From positions 62,001 to 126,000 of the forward strand of contig DATGLS010000026.1 in NCBI GenBank assembly GCA_035293985.1: DNA of 64,000 nt, read 5' to 3'. Positions 1 through 7,606 of the stretch are shown here, piece by piece. Source of the DNA: JAVDCA01 sp035293985. GTDB taxonomy: Bacteria; Pseudomonadota; Alphaproteobacteria; Rhizobiales; Xanthobacteraceae. The notes below the pieces were generated by a model. It had not been told where the DNA came from and did not search any database. It worked only from the letters and a program-made list of their open reading frames with translations. The translations under genes were made by a program, and so were the position numbers. Each line of letters begins with the position of its first letter. Position 1 is the stretch's first letter.

Positions 1-1545
1 ATCCTGCGCTTCGAGCACGACTTCCCCGGCGCCAAGATCATCCGGCTGGAGCGCAACTACCGCTCGACCGCCAATATCCTGGCGGCGGCCTCGCATCTGA
101 TCGCCCACAACGAGGGGCGGCTCGGCAAGACGCTGCGCACCGAGGACGCGCCCGGCGAGAAGGTCGCCGTGATCGCGGCGTGGGACTCGGAGGAAGAGGC
201 GCGCGCGGTCGGCGAGGAGATCGAGGCGCTGCATCGCGCCGGCCATTCGCTCAACGAGATCGCCATACTTGTGCGCGCCTCGTTCCAGATGCGCGAGTTC
301 GAGGACCGCTTCATCACCATCGGCCTCGACTACACGGTGATCGGCGGCCCTCGCTTCTACGAGCGCATGGAGATCCGCGACGCCATCGCGTATCTGCGCC
401 TCGTCAACCAGCCGGCCGACGACCTCGCCTTCGAGCGCATCGTCAACACGCCCAAGCGCGGCCTCGGCGACGCCACCGTCAAGCTGCTGCACGATCACGC
501 CCGCGCGCACGGCACGAACCTTATGGAGGCGACGCGCGCGATCGTCGCGACCGACGAGCTCAAAGCCAAGCCGCGCCAGGCGCTGCGCGACCTCGTCGCC
601 GCGTTCGACCGCTGGCGCGCCCAGAAGGACCAGCTACCGCACAACGAGCTCGCCGAGATCGTGCTCGACGAGTCCGGCTACACCGAGATGTGGCAGAAGG
701 ACCGCAGCGCCGACGCCGCCGGGCGGCTGGAAAACCTCAAGGAGCTGATCCGCTCGATGGAGGAGTTCGAGAACCTGCAAGGGTTCCTCGAGCACATCGC
801 GCTGGTGATGGACGCCGACAGCAAGGGCGAGAGCCGCGAGGCGGTGTCGATCATGACATTGCACTCCGCCAAGGGCCTCGAGTTCGACACGGTGTTCCTG
901 CCCGGCTGGGAGGAAGGCCTGCTGCCGCACCAGCGCTCGCTCGACGAGCAGGGCCGCGCCGGCCTCGAGGAGGAGCGCCGCCTCGCCCATGTGGGCATCA
1001 CGCGCGCGCGAAAGCGCGCCAAGATCTATTTCGTGTCGAACCGCCGCATCCACGGCTCGTGGTCGGCGACGCTGCCGTCGCGCTTCATCGACGAGCTGCC
1101 CGAGGCGCATGTCGAGGTGCAGCAATCGAAAGCCGGATTCGGCGGCGGCTTCACGGGCTACGCCGCCTCGCGCTTCGACGAGATGCAGAGCTTCGGCTCG
1201 ACCTATTCGACGCCGGGCTGGCAGCGCGCCCAGGCGCGCGGCCGGCGCGGGGAGTTCGACGACTCGGCCGAGGACGACTTCGACCAGGACGCCGCGTCGG
1301 CGCCTCACGGCGTGAAGTCCCCGCCGCGCGTCCCGCAGCGGCCGATGCGCGCGCCGCTCACCATCGAGGGCGAGCTGGTGGCGAAATCGACCGGGGCGGT
1401 CTCGCCCTTTTCGGTCGGCGATCGCGTGTTTCACCAGAAATTCGGCAACGGCGACGTGGTCGGGGTCGAGGGCAATAAGCTCACCATCGCGTTCGACAAG
1501 GCCGGCGAGAAGCGGGTGGTGGACAGCTTCGTGCGCAGGGCGTGA
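1..1545 (+). CDS. uvrD: ATP-dependent DNA helicase UvrD/PcrA, 3' part
   Basis: Superfamily 1A helicase that unwinds DNA 3'-5' in nucleotide-excision and mismatch repair. The frame is open from base 1, so the Walker A half lies upstream of the window; 514 residues are visible. Motif IV (NYRSTANIL) is near residue 20, motif V (MTLHSAKGLEFD) near residue 286 and motif VI (EERRLAHVGITRAR) near residue 325. A proline-rich linker leads to a C-terminal Tudor-like module (FSVGDRVFHQKFGNG, then VDSFVRRA) typical of PcrA/UvrD. The Tudor-coding 3' end recurs in decayed form at 4496-4602. Family identity is certain; uvrD versus pcrA naming is a matter of convention. Confidence 0.97.
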   Translation: MLRFEHDFPGAKIIRLERNYRSTANILAAASHLIAHNEGRLGKTLRTEDAPGEKVAVIAAWDSEEEARAVGEEIEALHRAGHSLNEIAILVRASFQMREFEDRFITIGLDYTVIGGPRFYERMEIRDAIAYLRLVNQPADDLAFERIVNTPKRGLGDATVKLLHDHARAHGTNLMEATRAIVATDELKAKPRQALRDLVAAFDRWRAQKDQLPHNELAEIVLDESGYTEMWQKDRSADAAGRLENLKELIRSMEEFENLQGFLEHIALVMDADSKGESREAVSIMTLHSAKGLEFDTVFLPGWEEGLLPHQRSLDEQGRAGLEEERRLAHVGITRARKRAKIYFVSNRRIHGSWSATLPSRFIDELPEAHVEVQQSKAGFGGGFTGYAASRFDEMQSFGSTYSTPGWQRAQARGRRGEFDDSAEDDFDQDAASAPHGVKSPPRVPQRPMRAPLTIEGELVAKSTGAVSPFSVGDRVFHQKFGNGDVVGVEGNKLTIAFDKAGEKRVVDSFVRRA

Positions 1546-1957
1546 GACTCCTGCCTTCCGGGTCAGCCGCCGCCATGGCCTTGCGGAGTTTTGCGCCTTG
1601 GCTATCGGTGATTGGAATTTGCCGGCAGCTCCGAGAGTGACGACGAGCATCGTCCATAGTTTCATCGTTGTCCTCCCGTTGGGGTTGCCGAGGTCGTCGA
1701 CAGCGCGGCTTACGGACCCGTTGCAGAAGCGAGCCGGCCCTGCTCGGCTGCAATACCTCGGCTGTCCCGATCGACATGACGACGAGCGCGCCCGCAACGA
1801 CGACAACGAAAGCCGCGGCTTCATCGGCGTCTCCTTGCTGCGACGTTGACCGGTAAATCAACTTGCCGGCGGCAAGCCGCCCGGCCGCGACGGCCGCGCG
1901 CGATTCCTCTCCGCGCCGCGCCGCCCGTCGGCGAGCCGGCGCGCACCAAGGCTGCAA
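1546..1957. other. Spacer with signal-peptide remnants
   Basis: There is no intact gene on the plus strand. On the minus strand lie a frameshifted signal peptide (1700-1824) and, starting with ATG at 1665 behind a GGGAGG ribosome site, an open frame beginning MKLWTMLVVTLGAAG that looks like a second signal-peptide start but then runs antisense into uvrD with no recognisable mature part. I read the spacer as debris of a small-peptide gene family whose intact member is at 1958-2164. Confidence 0.4.
1700..1824 (-). pseudogene. Frameshifted copy of the small secreted peptide gene
   Basis: An AAGGAG site precedes an ATG at 1824. Read from that ATG the protein is arginine/serine-rich nonsense. Read one base out of phase it gives a clean signal peptide, VVVVAGALVVMSIGTAEVLQ, closely matching ALVVISIGTAEALQP of the intact gene at 1958-2164. 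A single indel just after the start codon therefore explains the defect. The part downstream of the signal peptide does not resemble the four-cysteine mature region, so the copy seems to have lost its 3' end as well. Boundaries are approximate. Confidence 0.45.
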
Positions 1958-2164
1958 TCAGTTGCAGCTATAGATCGGCTGTGGCTGACAGCCGGGATGC
2001 CATCCCCAGCCGCATCTGGTCATTCCGACCTTGTGGCACTTGTGAACGCCGCCTGGATCGGAAACGCCCTGGCCGCCTCTGCGCGGCTGCAATGCTTCGG
2101 CCGTGCCGATCGAGATGACGACGAGCGCACCGATGAGGACCAGAATGGAGAATGTCGATTTCAT
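1958..2164 (-). CDS. Small secreted peptide with four evenly spaced cysteines
   Basis: A 68-residue protein not recognised as a known family. An AAGGAGG ribosome site lies 5 bases before the ATG. Residues 1-25 form a Sec signal peptide (hydrophobic ILVLIGALVVISIG, then TAEA). The mature part is short, rich in Gly, Trp, His and Pro, and has cysteines at 43, 51, 59 and 67, exactly eight residues apart, ending YSCN. Even spacing suits two disulfides or a metal site. The gene lies 52 bases downstream of an EamA exporter gene on the same strand, so co-transcription is possible. A frameshifted sister signal peptide follows. Function unknown; a bacteriocin-like or metal-binding role would be speculation. 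Confidence 0.6.
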   Translation of the reverse strand: MKSTFSILVLIGALVVISIGTAEALQPRRGGQGVSDPGGVHKCHKVGMTRCGWGWHPGCQPQPIYSCN

Positions 2165-2216
2165 TTCTGCCTCCTTGCTGGACAGGGTTGACGGGGTGAG
2201 CTCTTCAGCTCGCTCC

Positions 2217-3152
2217 TCACGCCCGCGATCGAGCTTGAACGAGGGCGATTCCGCCCAACACGAGAACGGCACCAGCGACTTGCGGCGGGTGCGGAACCTC
2301 ACCGAGCACCGGAAGGGCGAGCGCCGCGCCAAAGAGCGGCATGAGGTTGATGAACTGCCCCGCGCGGGTCGGTCCCAGGCGCGCGACACCGACGGACCAG
2401 AACAGGAAGGCGATGACCGAAGCGAATAGCGCCATATATGACGTCGCAACCAGGATCGGCAGCGACGCGAAAGCGGACAAGGGCGTGCCTGCGCGCCACG
2501 CGACGAGCGGCGCCATGAGACAAACGGCGATGGCGATGCTGCCTGCAAACGCGACGCCGTGCGGCAAATCTGGGGGGCGGCGGCGGAGCAACAACGAGTA
2601 GGCCGCCCACAGTACGACGCTCGCGCACATCCATAGATCGCCGGGATTGAAAGCGGTGCCGCCGGCTGCGCGGAGGTCGCCACGCGCGATCAAGATCGCC
2701 GCCCCGGCGACCGAAATGCCGATGCCGATCACCTGGCGCGCATGCGGTCGCTCGGCTCCGATCGTCGTCGCGCCAAGCAGGATTGCCATCGGAGCGGTCG
2801 AGAGGATCAACAGCGCGTTCGTCGCCGTGGTGGTCTCGAGGGCGAGATAGGTGAGCGTATGAAATGCCGCTATTCCGGTCGCTGCCAAGGCAAGCAGAAG
2901 GCGCCATTCTCGCGCCATGGCGGAGAAGTTGGCTCTCACGTCGCGCCAAACGAACGGCGCGAGGATGACAAGCGCGATCAGCCAGCGGGCGAAGTTGAGG
3001 GTGAGCGGATCGACCTGAGCGCGCAGCGCGCGGCCGGCGACGAAATTGCCGGACCAGAGCAGAGCGGCCAAGGTCAGGGCGAGCGCCGGAGACCAAGGCC
3101 TGTCAACGATACGGCCGAGACCCGGAGAGATGACACCGATTACCGACGACAT
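2217..3152 (-). CDS. EamA/DMT-family membrane exporter
   Basis: An inner-membrane permease of the drug/metabolite transporter superfamily with two EamA repeats (about residues 20-150 and 165-305) and ten predicted transmembrane helices, 311 residues. Typical motifs are visible: LLWSGNFVAGRAL and LNFARWLIALVIL in the first repeat, and FASVIAFLFWSVGVARLGP with FINLMPLFGAALA in the second. The start MSSVIGV was preferred over an upstream ATG because AAAGGA lies six bases before it. Substrate cannot be told; family members export amino acids, metabolites or drugs. It is divergent from the wHTH-hydrolase gene and precedes the four-cysteine peptide gene on its own strand. Confidence 0.85.
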   Translation of the reverse strand: MSSVIGVISPGLGRIVDRPWSPALALTLAALLWSGNFVAGRALRAQVDPLTLNFARWLIALVILAPFVWRDVRANFSAMAREWRLLLALAATGIAAFHTLTYLALETTTATNALLILSTAPMAILLGATTIGAERPHARQVIGIGISVAGAAILIARGDLRAAGGTAFNPGDLWMCASVVLWAAYSLLLRRRPPDLPHGVAFAGSIAIAVCLMAPLVAWRAGTPLSAFASLPILVATSYMALFASVIAFLFWSVGVARLGPTRAGQFINLMPLFGAALALPVLGEVPHPPQVAGAVLVLGGIALVQARSRA

Positions 3153-3280
3153 ATCGAATCCTTTCGATGCCGGGCGGAGCATGGCCGAAGCGCGGCCCAA
3201 AGGCTTTGAGGTGTGCTTGATTTGCGCTTGTGATTAGTTTGATTATCGGACGAGGCCGCATTCCGCCTGGAGCCGCGACC
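3153..3280. promoter_or_regulatory. Divergent promoter region between EamA and wHTH-hydrolase genes
   Basis: A 128-bp spacer between divergent starts. It must hold both promoters, and the neighbouring winged-helix protein may act here. I do not see a clear sigma-70 pair or long palindrome. Confidence 0.35.
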
Positions 3281-4483
3281 GTGCAGTTTCTCTTTACCGA
3301 TCATGTGCTTGACACGGACCGGCGCGAGCTGCGCGGCGGCTCGGGATTCATCTCCGTCGAGCCGCAGGTGTTCGACCTCCTGGTCCACCTGCTGCGCAAT
3401 CGGGACCGCGTCGTCAGCAAGGACGACCTCATCGCCTCGGTGTGGGCCGGCCGCATCGTGTCGGAATCGACCCTGACCAGCCGTATCAATGCGGCGCGCA
3501 AAGCGATCGGCGACAGCGGCGAGGGGCAGAAGCTGATCCGCACGATTGCGCGCAAGGGCTTTCGTTTCGTCGCCGATGTCCGCGAGAGTGTGAGCCCCGC
3601 GAGCGCCGCAACCGCCGACGGCGCATCCCCGAGCGGCCCGACGCTGCCGCGTCAGAACGTCCACTTTTGTACGACCCCCGACGGCACCCGCATCGCCTAC
3701 GCCGAAGTCGGTACTGGTCCGCCATTGGTGAAAGCTGCAAACTATCTCAATCACATCGAGTATGACTGGGAGAGCCCGGTCTGGCGCCCATTCCTGCACG
3801 CACTCGCAAGGCAATACCGACTTGTCCGCTATGATGCGCGCGGCAACGGCTTGTCGGACTGGGACGTCGATAACTTCTCATTGGACGCCTTCGTGTCGGA
3901 TCTCGAGACGGTCGTGGAGGCGGCCAGGCACCAGACGTTTGCATTGTTCGGGATATCGCAAGGCTGCGCCCTGGCCGTCGCCTACGCTGTGCGCCACCCC
4001 GAGCGTGTCAGCCGTCTCGTCCTCTACGGTGGCTTCGTCCGCGGCAAGCGCCGGCGCGGATCGGCACGGGACATCGAGCAGGCGGACGCGTTGCTGACCC
4101 TGATGCGCGACGGTTGGGGGCGCGACAACCCGGCCTTCCGCCAGGTCTTCACCTCGCTCTTCATTCCTGGAGGCACCGCCCAGCAAATGCAGTGGTGGAA
4201 CGACCTTCAGCTCAAGACAACCTCGCCTGAGAACGCCGTCCGCATGCGGCGGGCCTGGGATGACATCGATGTCAGCGATCTCCTACCGCACGTGCACGTT
4301 CCGACGCTGGTGCTTCATTGCCGCGACGACGCGGTACAACCGTTCGACGAAGGTCGACGGCTAGCGGCAGCAATTCCCGGCGCGAATTTCGTCGCGCTCG
4401 AAGGCCGCAATCACGTGATCTTGCAGGACGATCCGTCGTGGCTCCGCTTCCTGGCGGAGATCAACGATTTCTTGACGCATTGA
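3281..4483 (+). CDS. Winged-helix DNA-binding domain fused to alpha/beta hydrolase
   Basis: A 400-residue two-domain protein. Residues 1-100 are an OmpR/CadC-type winged helix (LDTDRRELRGG, LIASVWAGRIVSESTL, IRTIARKGFRF). Residues 130-400 are an alpha/beta hydrolase with nucleophile elbow GISQG (Ser226), acid in CRDD (about Asp349/350) and His378 in GRNH. The GTG at 3281 is preferred because a GGAG lies eight bases upstream and the domain starts directly after it; an earlier GTG at 3230 is possible. The fusion suggests a regulator that senses or hydrolyses a small ester or lactone-like ligand. No transmembrane segment is seen, unlike CadC. It faces the EamA exporter across a shared spacer. 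Confidence 0.85.
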   Translation: MQFLFTDHVLDTDRRELRGGSGFISVEPQVFDLLVHLLRNRDRVVSKDDLIASVWAGRIVSESTLTSRINAARKAIGDSGEGQKLIRTIARKGFRFVADVRESVSPASAATADGASPSGPTLPRQNVHFCTTPDGTRIAYAEVGTGPPLVKAANYLNHIEYDWESPVWRPFLHALARQYRLVRYDARGNGLSDWDVDNFSLDAFVSDLETVVEAARHQTFALFGISQGCALAVAYAVRHPERVSRLVLYGGFVRGKRRRGSARDIEQADALLTLMRDGWGRDNPAFRQVFTSLFIPGGTAQQMQWWNDLQLKTTSPENAVRMRRAWDDIDVSDLLPHVHVPTLVLHCRDDAVQPFDEGRRLAAAIPGANFVALEGRNHVILQDDPSWLRFLAEINDFLTH

Positions 4484-4495
4484 CTCACTCTGAGT

Positions 4496-4602
4496 TCGGG
4501 CATTCGGCACCCGCAACGCGGTCGAGGGCAACGAGTTCACGATTGCGTTCGACTAGGCCGGCGAGAGCGGCTGGTCGACAGCTTCGTGCGAAAGGGCGTG
4601 AG
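4496..4602 (+). pseudogene. Decayed duplicate of the uvrD 3' end
   Basis: The bases match the last ~105 bases of uvrD (1441-1550) with scattered changes. Shared blocks include gtcgagggcaa, gcgttcgac, aggccggcgaga and cgacagcttcgtgcg. Translated in the uvrD phase it reads VEGNEFTIAFD, stop, AGE, then a one-base loss, then VDSFVRKGV, so both an in-frame stop and a frameshift are present. It lies about 3.05 kb from the intact end, with the peptide, EamA and wHTH-hydrolase genes between the two copies. Confidence 0.75.
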
Positions 4603-4625
4603 AAGCGTCGCCCATCGTCGTGGGC

Positions 4626-4810
4626 CTATTGCCCGTGTTCCGACTCGATAAAATACAAGGCGTCGGCATAGATGAGCGCGGCAGCCTGGCACTCGCGACG
4701 GCCTGCTGTTCGACGAACGGCCGCATCCTTTGCGCATTCGTTCACCAACGTCTGGATCACGTTGTCGCGCTTGCACTCGGCATCCAACGATCGAGCATCG
4801 CGTTCTTCTC
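4626..4810 (-). pseudogene. Possible C-terminal remnant of an unknown protein
   Basis: The minus-strand frame ends NVIQTLVNECAKDA...LYFIESEHGQ and stop, with normal protein composition and lower GC than the surroundings, unlike the arginine-rich antisense frames nearby. No start codon with a ribosome site precedes it. Family not recognised. Confidence 0.25.
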
Positions 4811-4913
4811 GGCGAGCCGGGCTCGTTGGCTTCGTACGACGGGCCTGAGACGCCGCCCGAACGAAATGCGCACCTCGCGCGTTGAAGTTCCGTGGGCGGC
4901 GGGATCGCCTAGC

Positions 4914-6056
4914 ATGGACCACCGAGACATCCCAGGGCGAACAGGCCCGCCACCGGCCATCGGCGAGCACGCACTTGGCGCGACCGCCGCGGCGGTAGCA
5001 AACGCCATCAAGCATCTGTCGCCCGGCTATTTCGCCCTGGTGATGGCGACCGGAATCGTTTCGATCGCGGCGTGGGATTTCGATCTTCGTATCGTCGCGT
5101 TCGCGCTGTTTGCGTTCAACCTCGTCGCCTACGTCGTGGTGGCGTGCTTGACCGCGTTGCGCGCCGTCCGCTACCCGCAACTGCTCTTCGCCGACATGAC
5201 CGACCACCGCCTGGCGCCCCGCTTCTTCGCCGCGGTCGCCGGCTCCTGCATCGTCGGCACGCAGTTCCTGCAGATCGCCCGTAGCCCCGCGACGGCGATC
5301 GCGTTTCTGACCCTCGGCACCGTGCTGTGGTTCGCGCTGACCTATACGATCTTCACCATCCTCACGGTCAAGCGCGACAAGCCGCCGGTCGAGCAAGGCA
5401 TCACCAGCGGTTGGCTCATGGCGGTGGTGGCGACGCAGTCGATCGCGGTTCTGGCGGCATTCATCGCCAGGGAATGGCCGCAGCCGGCCAGGCTGGAGGT
5501 CAACTTCTTCGCGCTGTCCATGTGGCTGTGGGGCGGGATGCTCTACATCTGGATCATCTCGCTCATCTTCTACCGCTACCGGTTTTTCATCTTCTCGCCA
5601 CGTGATCTCACGCCCTCCTACTGGATCAACATGGGCGCGATGGCGATCTCGACGCTCGCCGGTGCAGCCTTCGTGGAGAACGCGCCGCACGCGCCATTCC
5701 TCGCCTCCTTGCTGCCGTTCCTGAAAGGCTTCACCGTCTTCTACTGGGCCACCGGGACATGGTGGATCCCGATGCTGCTCTTCCTCAGCGTCTGGCGGCA
5801 TGTGATCGAGCATTTTCCGTTGCGCTACGACCCGCTCTATTGGGCCGCGGTTTTCCCGCTCGGCATGTATACGGTGGCGACCAAGCACATGGCGGAGGCG
5901 CTCGCGCTCCCGTTCCTCGCCCCGTTGCCGAAGGGCGTTTTCGCCGTGGCGCTCGCGGCGTGGGTGGTCGCCTCTATCGGTCTTGCCTGGGAGTTGCTGC
6001 GCGGGCCGCATGGCCGCAGCGCATTCGGTCATCCGCCGCCGGTCGAGACGAAATAG
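4914..6056 (+). CDS. TDT-family (SLAC1/TehA-like) transporter
   Basis: A 380-residue membrane protein of the tellurite-resistance/dicarboxylate transporter family with about ten transmembrane helices. It opens with the family signature HLSPGYFALVMATGIVSI at residues 31-48 and ends with a hydrophilic tail. Family members export sulfite, carry malate, or form SLAC1-type anion channels; the substrate here is open. The frame is open upstream to 4620, but the ATG at 4914 puts the first helix where the family expects it; its ribosome site is weak. It follows the uvrD remnant and is convergent with the PHA-system gene. Confidence 0.85.
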   Translation: MDHRDIPGRTGPPPAIGEHALGATAAAVANAIKHLSPGYFALVMATGIVSIAAWDFDLRIVAFALFAFNLVAYVVVACLTALRAVRYPQLLFADMTDHRLAPRFFAAVAGSCIVGTQFLQIARSPATAIAFLTLGTVLWFALTYTIFTILTVKRDKPPVEQGITSGWLMAVVATQSIAVLAAFIAREWPQPARLEVNFFALSMWLWGGMLYIWIISLIFYRYRFFIFSPRDLTPSYWINMGAMAISTLAGAAFVENAPHAPFLASLLPFLKGFTVFYWATGTWWIPMLLFLSVWRHVIEHFPLRYDPLYWAAVFPLGMYTVATKHMAEALALPFLAPLPKGVFAVALAAWVVASIGLAWELLRGPHGRSAFGHPPPVETK

Positions 6057-6080
6057 ACGGATGCCGGGGGCAGTGCTGCC

Positions 6081-6392
6081 CTACTTCTTCTCCAGCATCA
6101 GCGTGCCTTCGCGGCTGATCAGCTTGCTCGCCGCCTGGGCGAAGCGGGCGAGCAGCCAGGGCAGTTGCACGGTGAGCACCACGCGATCGTCGAGCACCTC
6201 GATGGTGCCGCTCGCGACCTGGCCGAGCGCGCTCGCGCCGAAACGCAGGCGGTTGTCGTCCCACCCCTGGTCCGAAATGGTGAGCAGATGGGCAAAATGC
6301 CCGCGCGCCTCGGCGAGGCCGGATTTGATCCGGCGGACGGCCTCGTCACGGCCGAGGCGATGGGGAATCGAGACGACCAGCGGGTCCGACAT
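6081..6392 (-). CDS. Polyhydroxyalkanoic acid system family protein
   Basis: A 103-residue soluble protein matching the small PHA-system family (PHA_gran_rgn type). It begins MSDPLVVSIPHRLGRDEAVRRI and contains TIEVLDDRVVLTVQLPWLLARFA, a pattern usual for this family in rhizobia and relatives. Such proteins are associated with polyhydroxyalkanoate granule metabolism by annotation, but their molecular activity is not established. No pha genes are visible nearby; it is convergent with the TDT gene and divergent from the first L,D-transpeptidase. Confidence 0.75.
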   Translation of the reverse strand: MSDPLVVSIPHRLGRDEAVRRIKSGLAEARGHFAHLLTISDQGWDDNRLRFGASALGQVASGTIEVLDDRVVLTVQLPWLLARFAQAASKLISREGTLMLEKK

Positions 6393-6552
6393 GGCCTAGA
6401 AATATGCATTCGGCGGGCGGAGTTAAGGTCGTGGCGCGGAGCGAGCCTGGATCTCCACCTCCGGCAAAGCCAGCAAAGCCCGGACGGCCATTGACGCGAT
6501 CGTGACACGGATTCGCGCCCGCCGGCACCGCTCGATATGTCCGAATTGAACC

Positions 6553-6567
6553 TTTTGCAGCGCAAAA
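6553..6567. promoter_or_regulatory. Palindrome upstream of the first L,D-transpeptidase gene
   Basis: TTTTGC-AGC-GCAAAA is a perfect six-base inverted repeat about 60 bases before the ATG at 6626, in the 233-bp divergent spacer. It could be an operator; no regulator is adjacent. Confidence 0.35.
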
Positions 6568-6625
6568 CCGACAGAGCGAGTGGATGGGCGTCGACGGGAC
6601 GCCCTGGCGCACGAGGGTCCTTTCA

Positions 6626-7327
6626 ATGCGTTATTCAGCGATGTTTCTGGCGAGCGGGCTGGCGTTGGCCGCCCTCGGGGCCGCTCCGGCCAGCGCCGCC
6701 GTCCTCATCACGGTCGACAAATCCACCCAGCAGGTGACCGTCGCGGTCGACGGCGCGACGCGCTGGCAGTGGAAGGTCTCGACCGGGCGCATCGGCCACG
6801 ACACGCCGAACGGCACCTTCCACGCGCTCTGGCTCGACGCCGACCATCATTCGAAGAAGTACGACGACGCGCCGATGCCGCACTCGGTCTTCTTCACCGA
6901 TACCGGCATCGCGCTGCACGGCACCCTCGCGATCCGCCAGCTCGGCACGCCCGCCTCGCATGGCTGCGTGCGCCTCGAGCCCGCCAATGCGACCAAGCTG
7001 TTCGCGCTGGTCAAAGAGGAAGGCCTGCATAACACCACGGTCGTGGTCACCGGCGACGCCCGCGAGGCGCTCAACCGGCCGCATCGGCCGGCAACGCCGA
7101 CGGCGACGACCGCCGCGGCCCCGTCGGCGCAACCGACGCATGCCGCGACGGCCGCCACGGCGCGCAACGGCGCCAAGGACGACCTGTCCGCGCCGGCCAG
7201 GCTCTACCCGCGGCCGGCCGCCCAGCCGACCTATCGCCAGGCGTTCGCGCCGCTCTCGCTGGCACCGCCGGTTGCCCCGCAGGGCTATCCGCCGTTCCCG
7301 CGCGCCGGCGCCGTGTTCGGCGACTGA
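6626..7327 (+). CDS. L,D-transpeptidase (YkuD), periplasmic
   Basis: A 233-residue exported enzyme that would form 3-3 peptidoglycan cross-links or anchor proteins to the wall. A signal peptide covers residues 1-24 (LALAALGAAPASA). The YkuD domain follows (VLITVDKSTQQVTVAVDG), with substrate-loop His98 and the catalytic motif SHGCVRL (Cys114). A GAGGGT site eight bases upstream supports the ATG at 6626 over one 14 codons earlier. The C-terminal third is an Ala/Pro/Thr-rich tail ending with GYPPFPR, a signature shared with the next gene, which is a paralogue; the pair probably arose by duplication. Confidence 0.9.
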   Translation: MRYSAMFLASGLALAALGAAPASAAVLITVDKSTQQVTVAVDGATRWQWKVSTGRIGHDTPNGTFHALWLDADHHSKKYDDAPMPHSVFFTDTGIALHGTLAIRQLGTPASHGCVRLEPANATKLFALVKEEGLHNTTVVVTGDAREALNRPHRPATPTATTAAAPSAQPTHAATAATARNGAKDDLSAPARLYPRPAAQPTYRQAFAPLSLAPPVAPQGYPPFPRAGAVFGD

Positions 7328-7355
7328 AGCCGCTTCCAGACATCGAGAACGTCAC

Positions 7356-7389
7356 TGGCCGGGCTCGTCCCGGCCATGTACGTCTTTGC
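7356..7389. repeat. Palindromic repeat, TGGCCGGG family
   Basis: TGGCCGGG-ctcgt-CCCGGCCA is a perfect eight-base stem, followed by a degenerate form of the cacgtctt tail. The same core recurs at 11458-11478. It is an intergenic repeat lying between the two L,D-transpeptidase genes and may also act as a transcription terminator. Confidence 0.65.
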
Positions 7390-7503
7390 GGCCAGGCAGA
7401 AAGACACAAAAGCAACAGACAAATGACAGAGTAAGGTGTTTCTGCACTCCGACATGCGCCCCCGAGGTCGCACTGCACGACATGCACCGGGCGCACGGGC
7501 ACC

Positions 7504-7518
7504 GTTGCCAACGGCAAC
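7504..7518. promoter_or_regulatory. Short palindrome upstream of the second L,D-transpeptidase gene
   Basis: GTTGCC-AAC-GGCAAC is a perfect inverted repeat about 90 bases before the ATG at 7607. It could be an operator, but this is based on symmetry alone. Confidence 0.25.
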
Positions 7519-7606
7519 TGGAACCAGGCGGTTCATGTGATTATTAGATGGATCGGCGATGATCCGAATGATGGCGGCGGCAGTGTCCGCCCGGAGAGTG
7601 GAAATC

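Larger units (their letters stand above)
4484..4913. other. Spacer with decayed gene remnants
   Basis: Contains the uvrD 3'-end pseudogene (4496-4602) and, on the minus strand at about 4626-4810, a protein-like stretch (VIQTLVNECAKDA, then ALIYADALYFIESE and a stop) lacking a convincing start. Base composition is more AT-rich than the flanks. No intact gene is seen. Confidence 0.4.
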
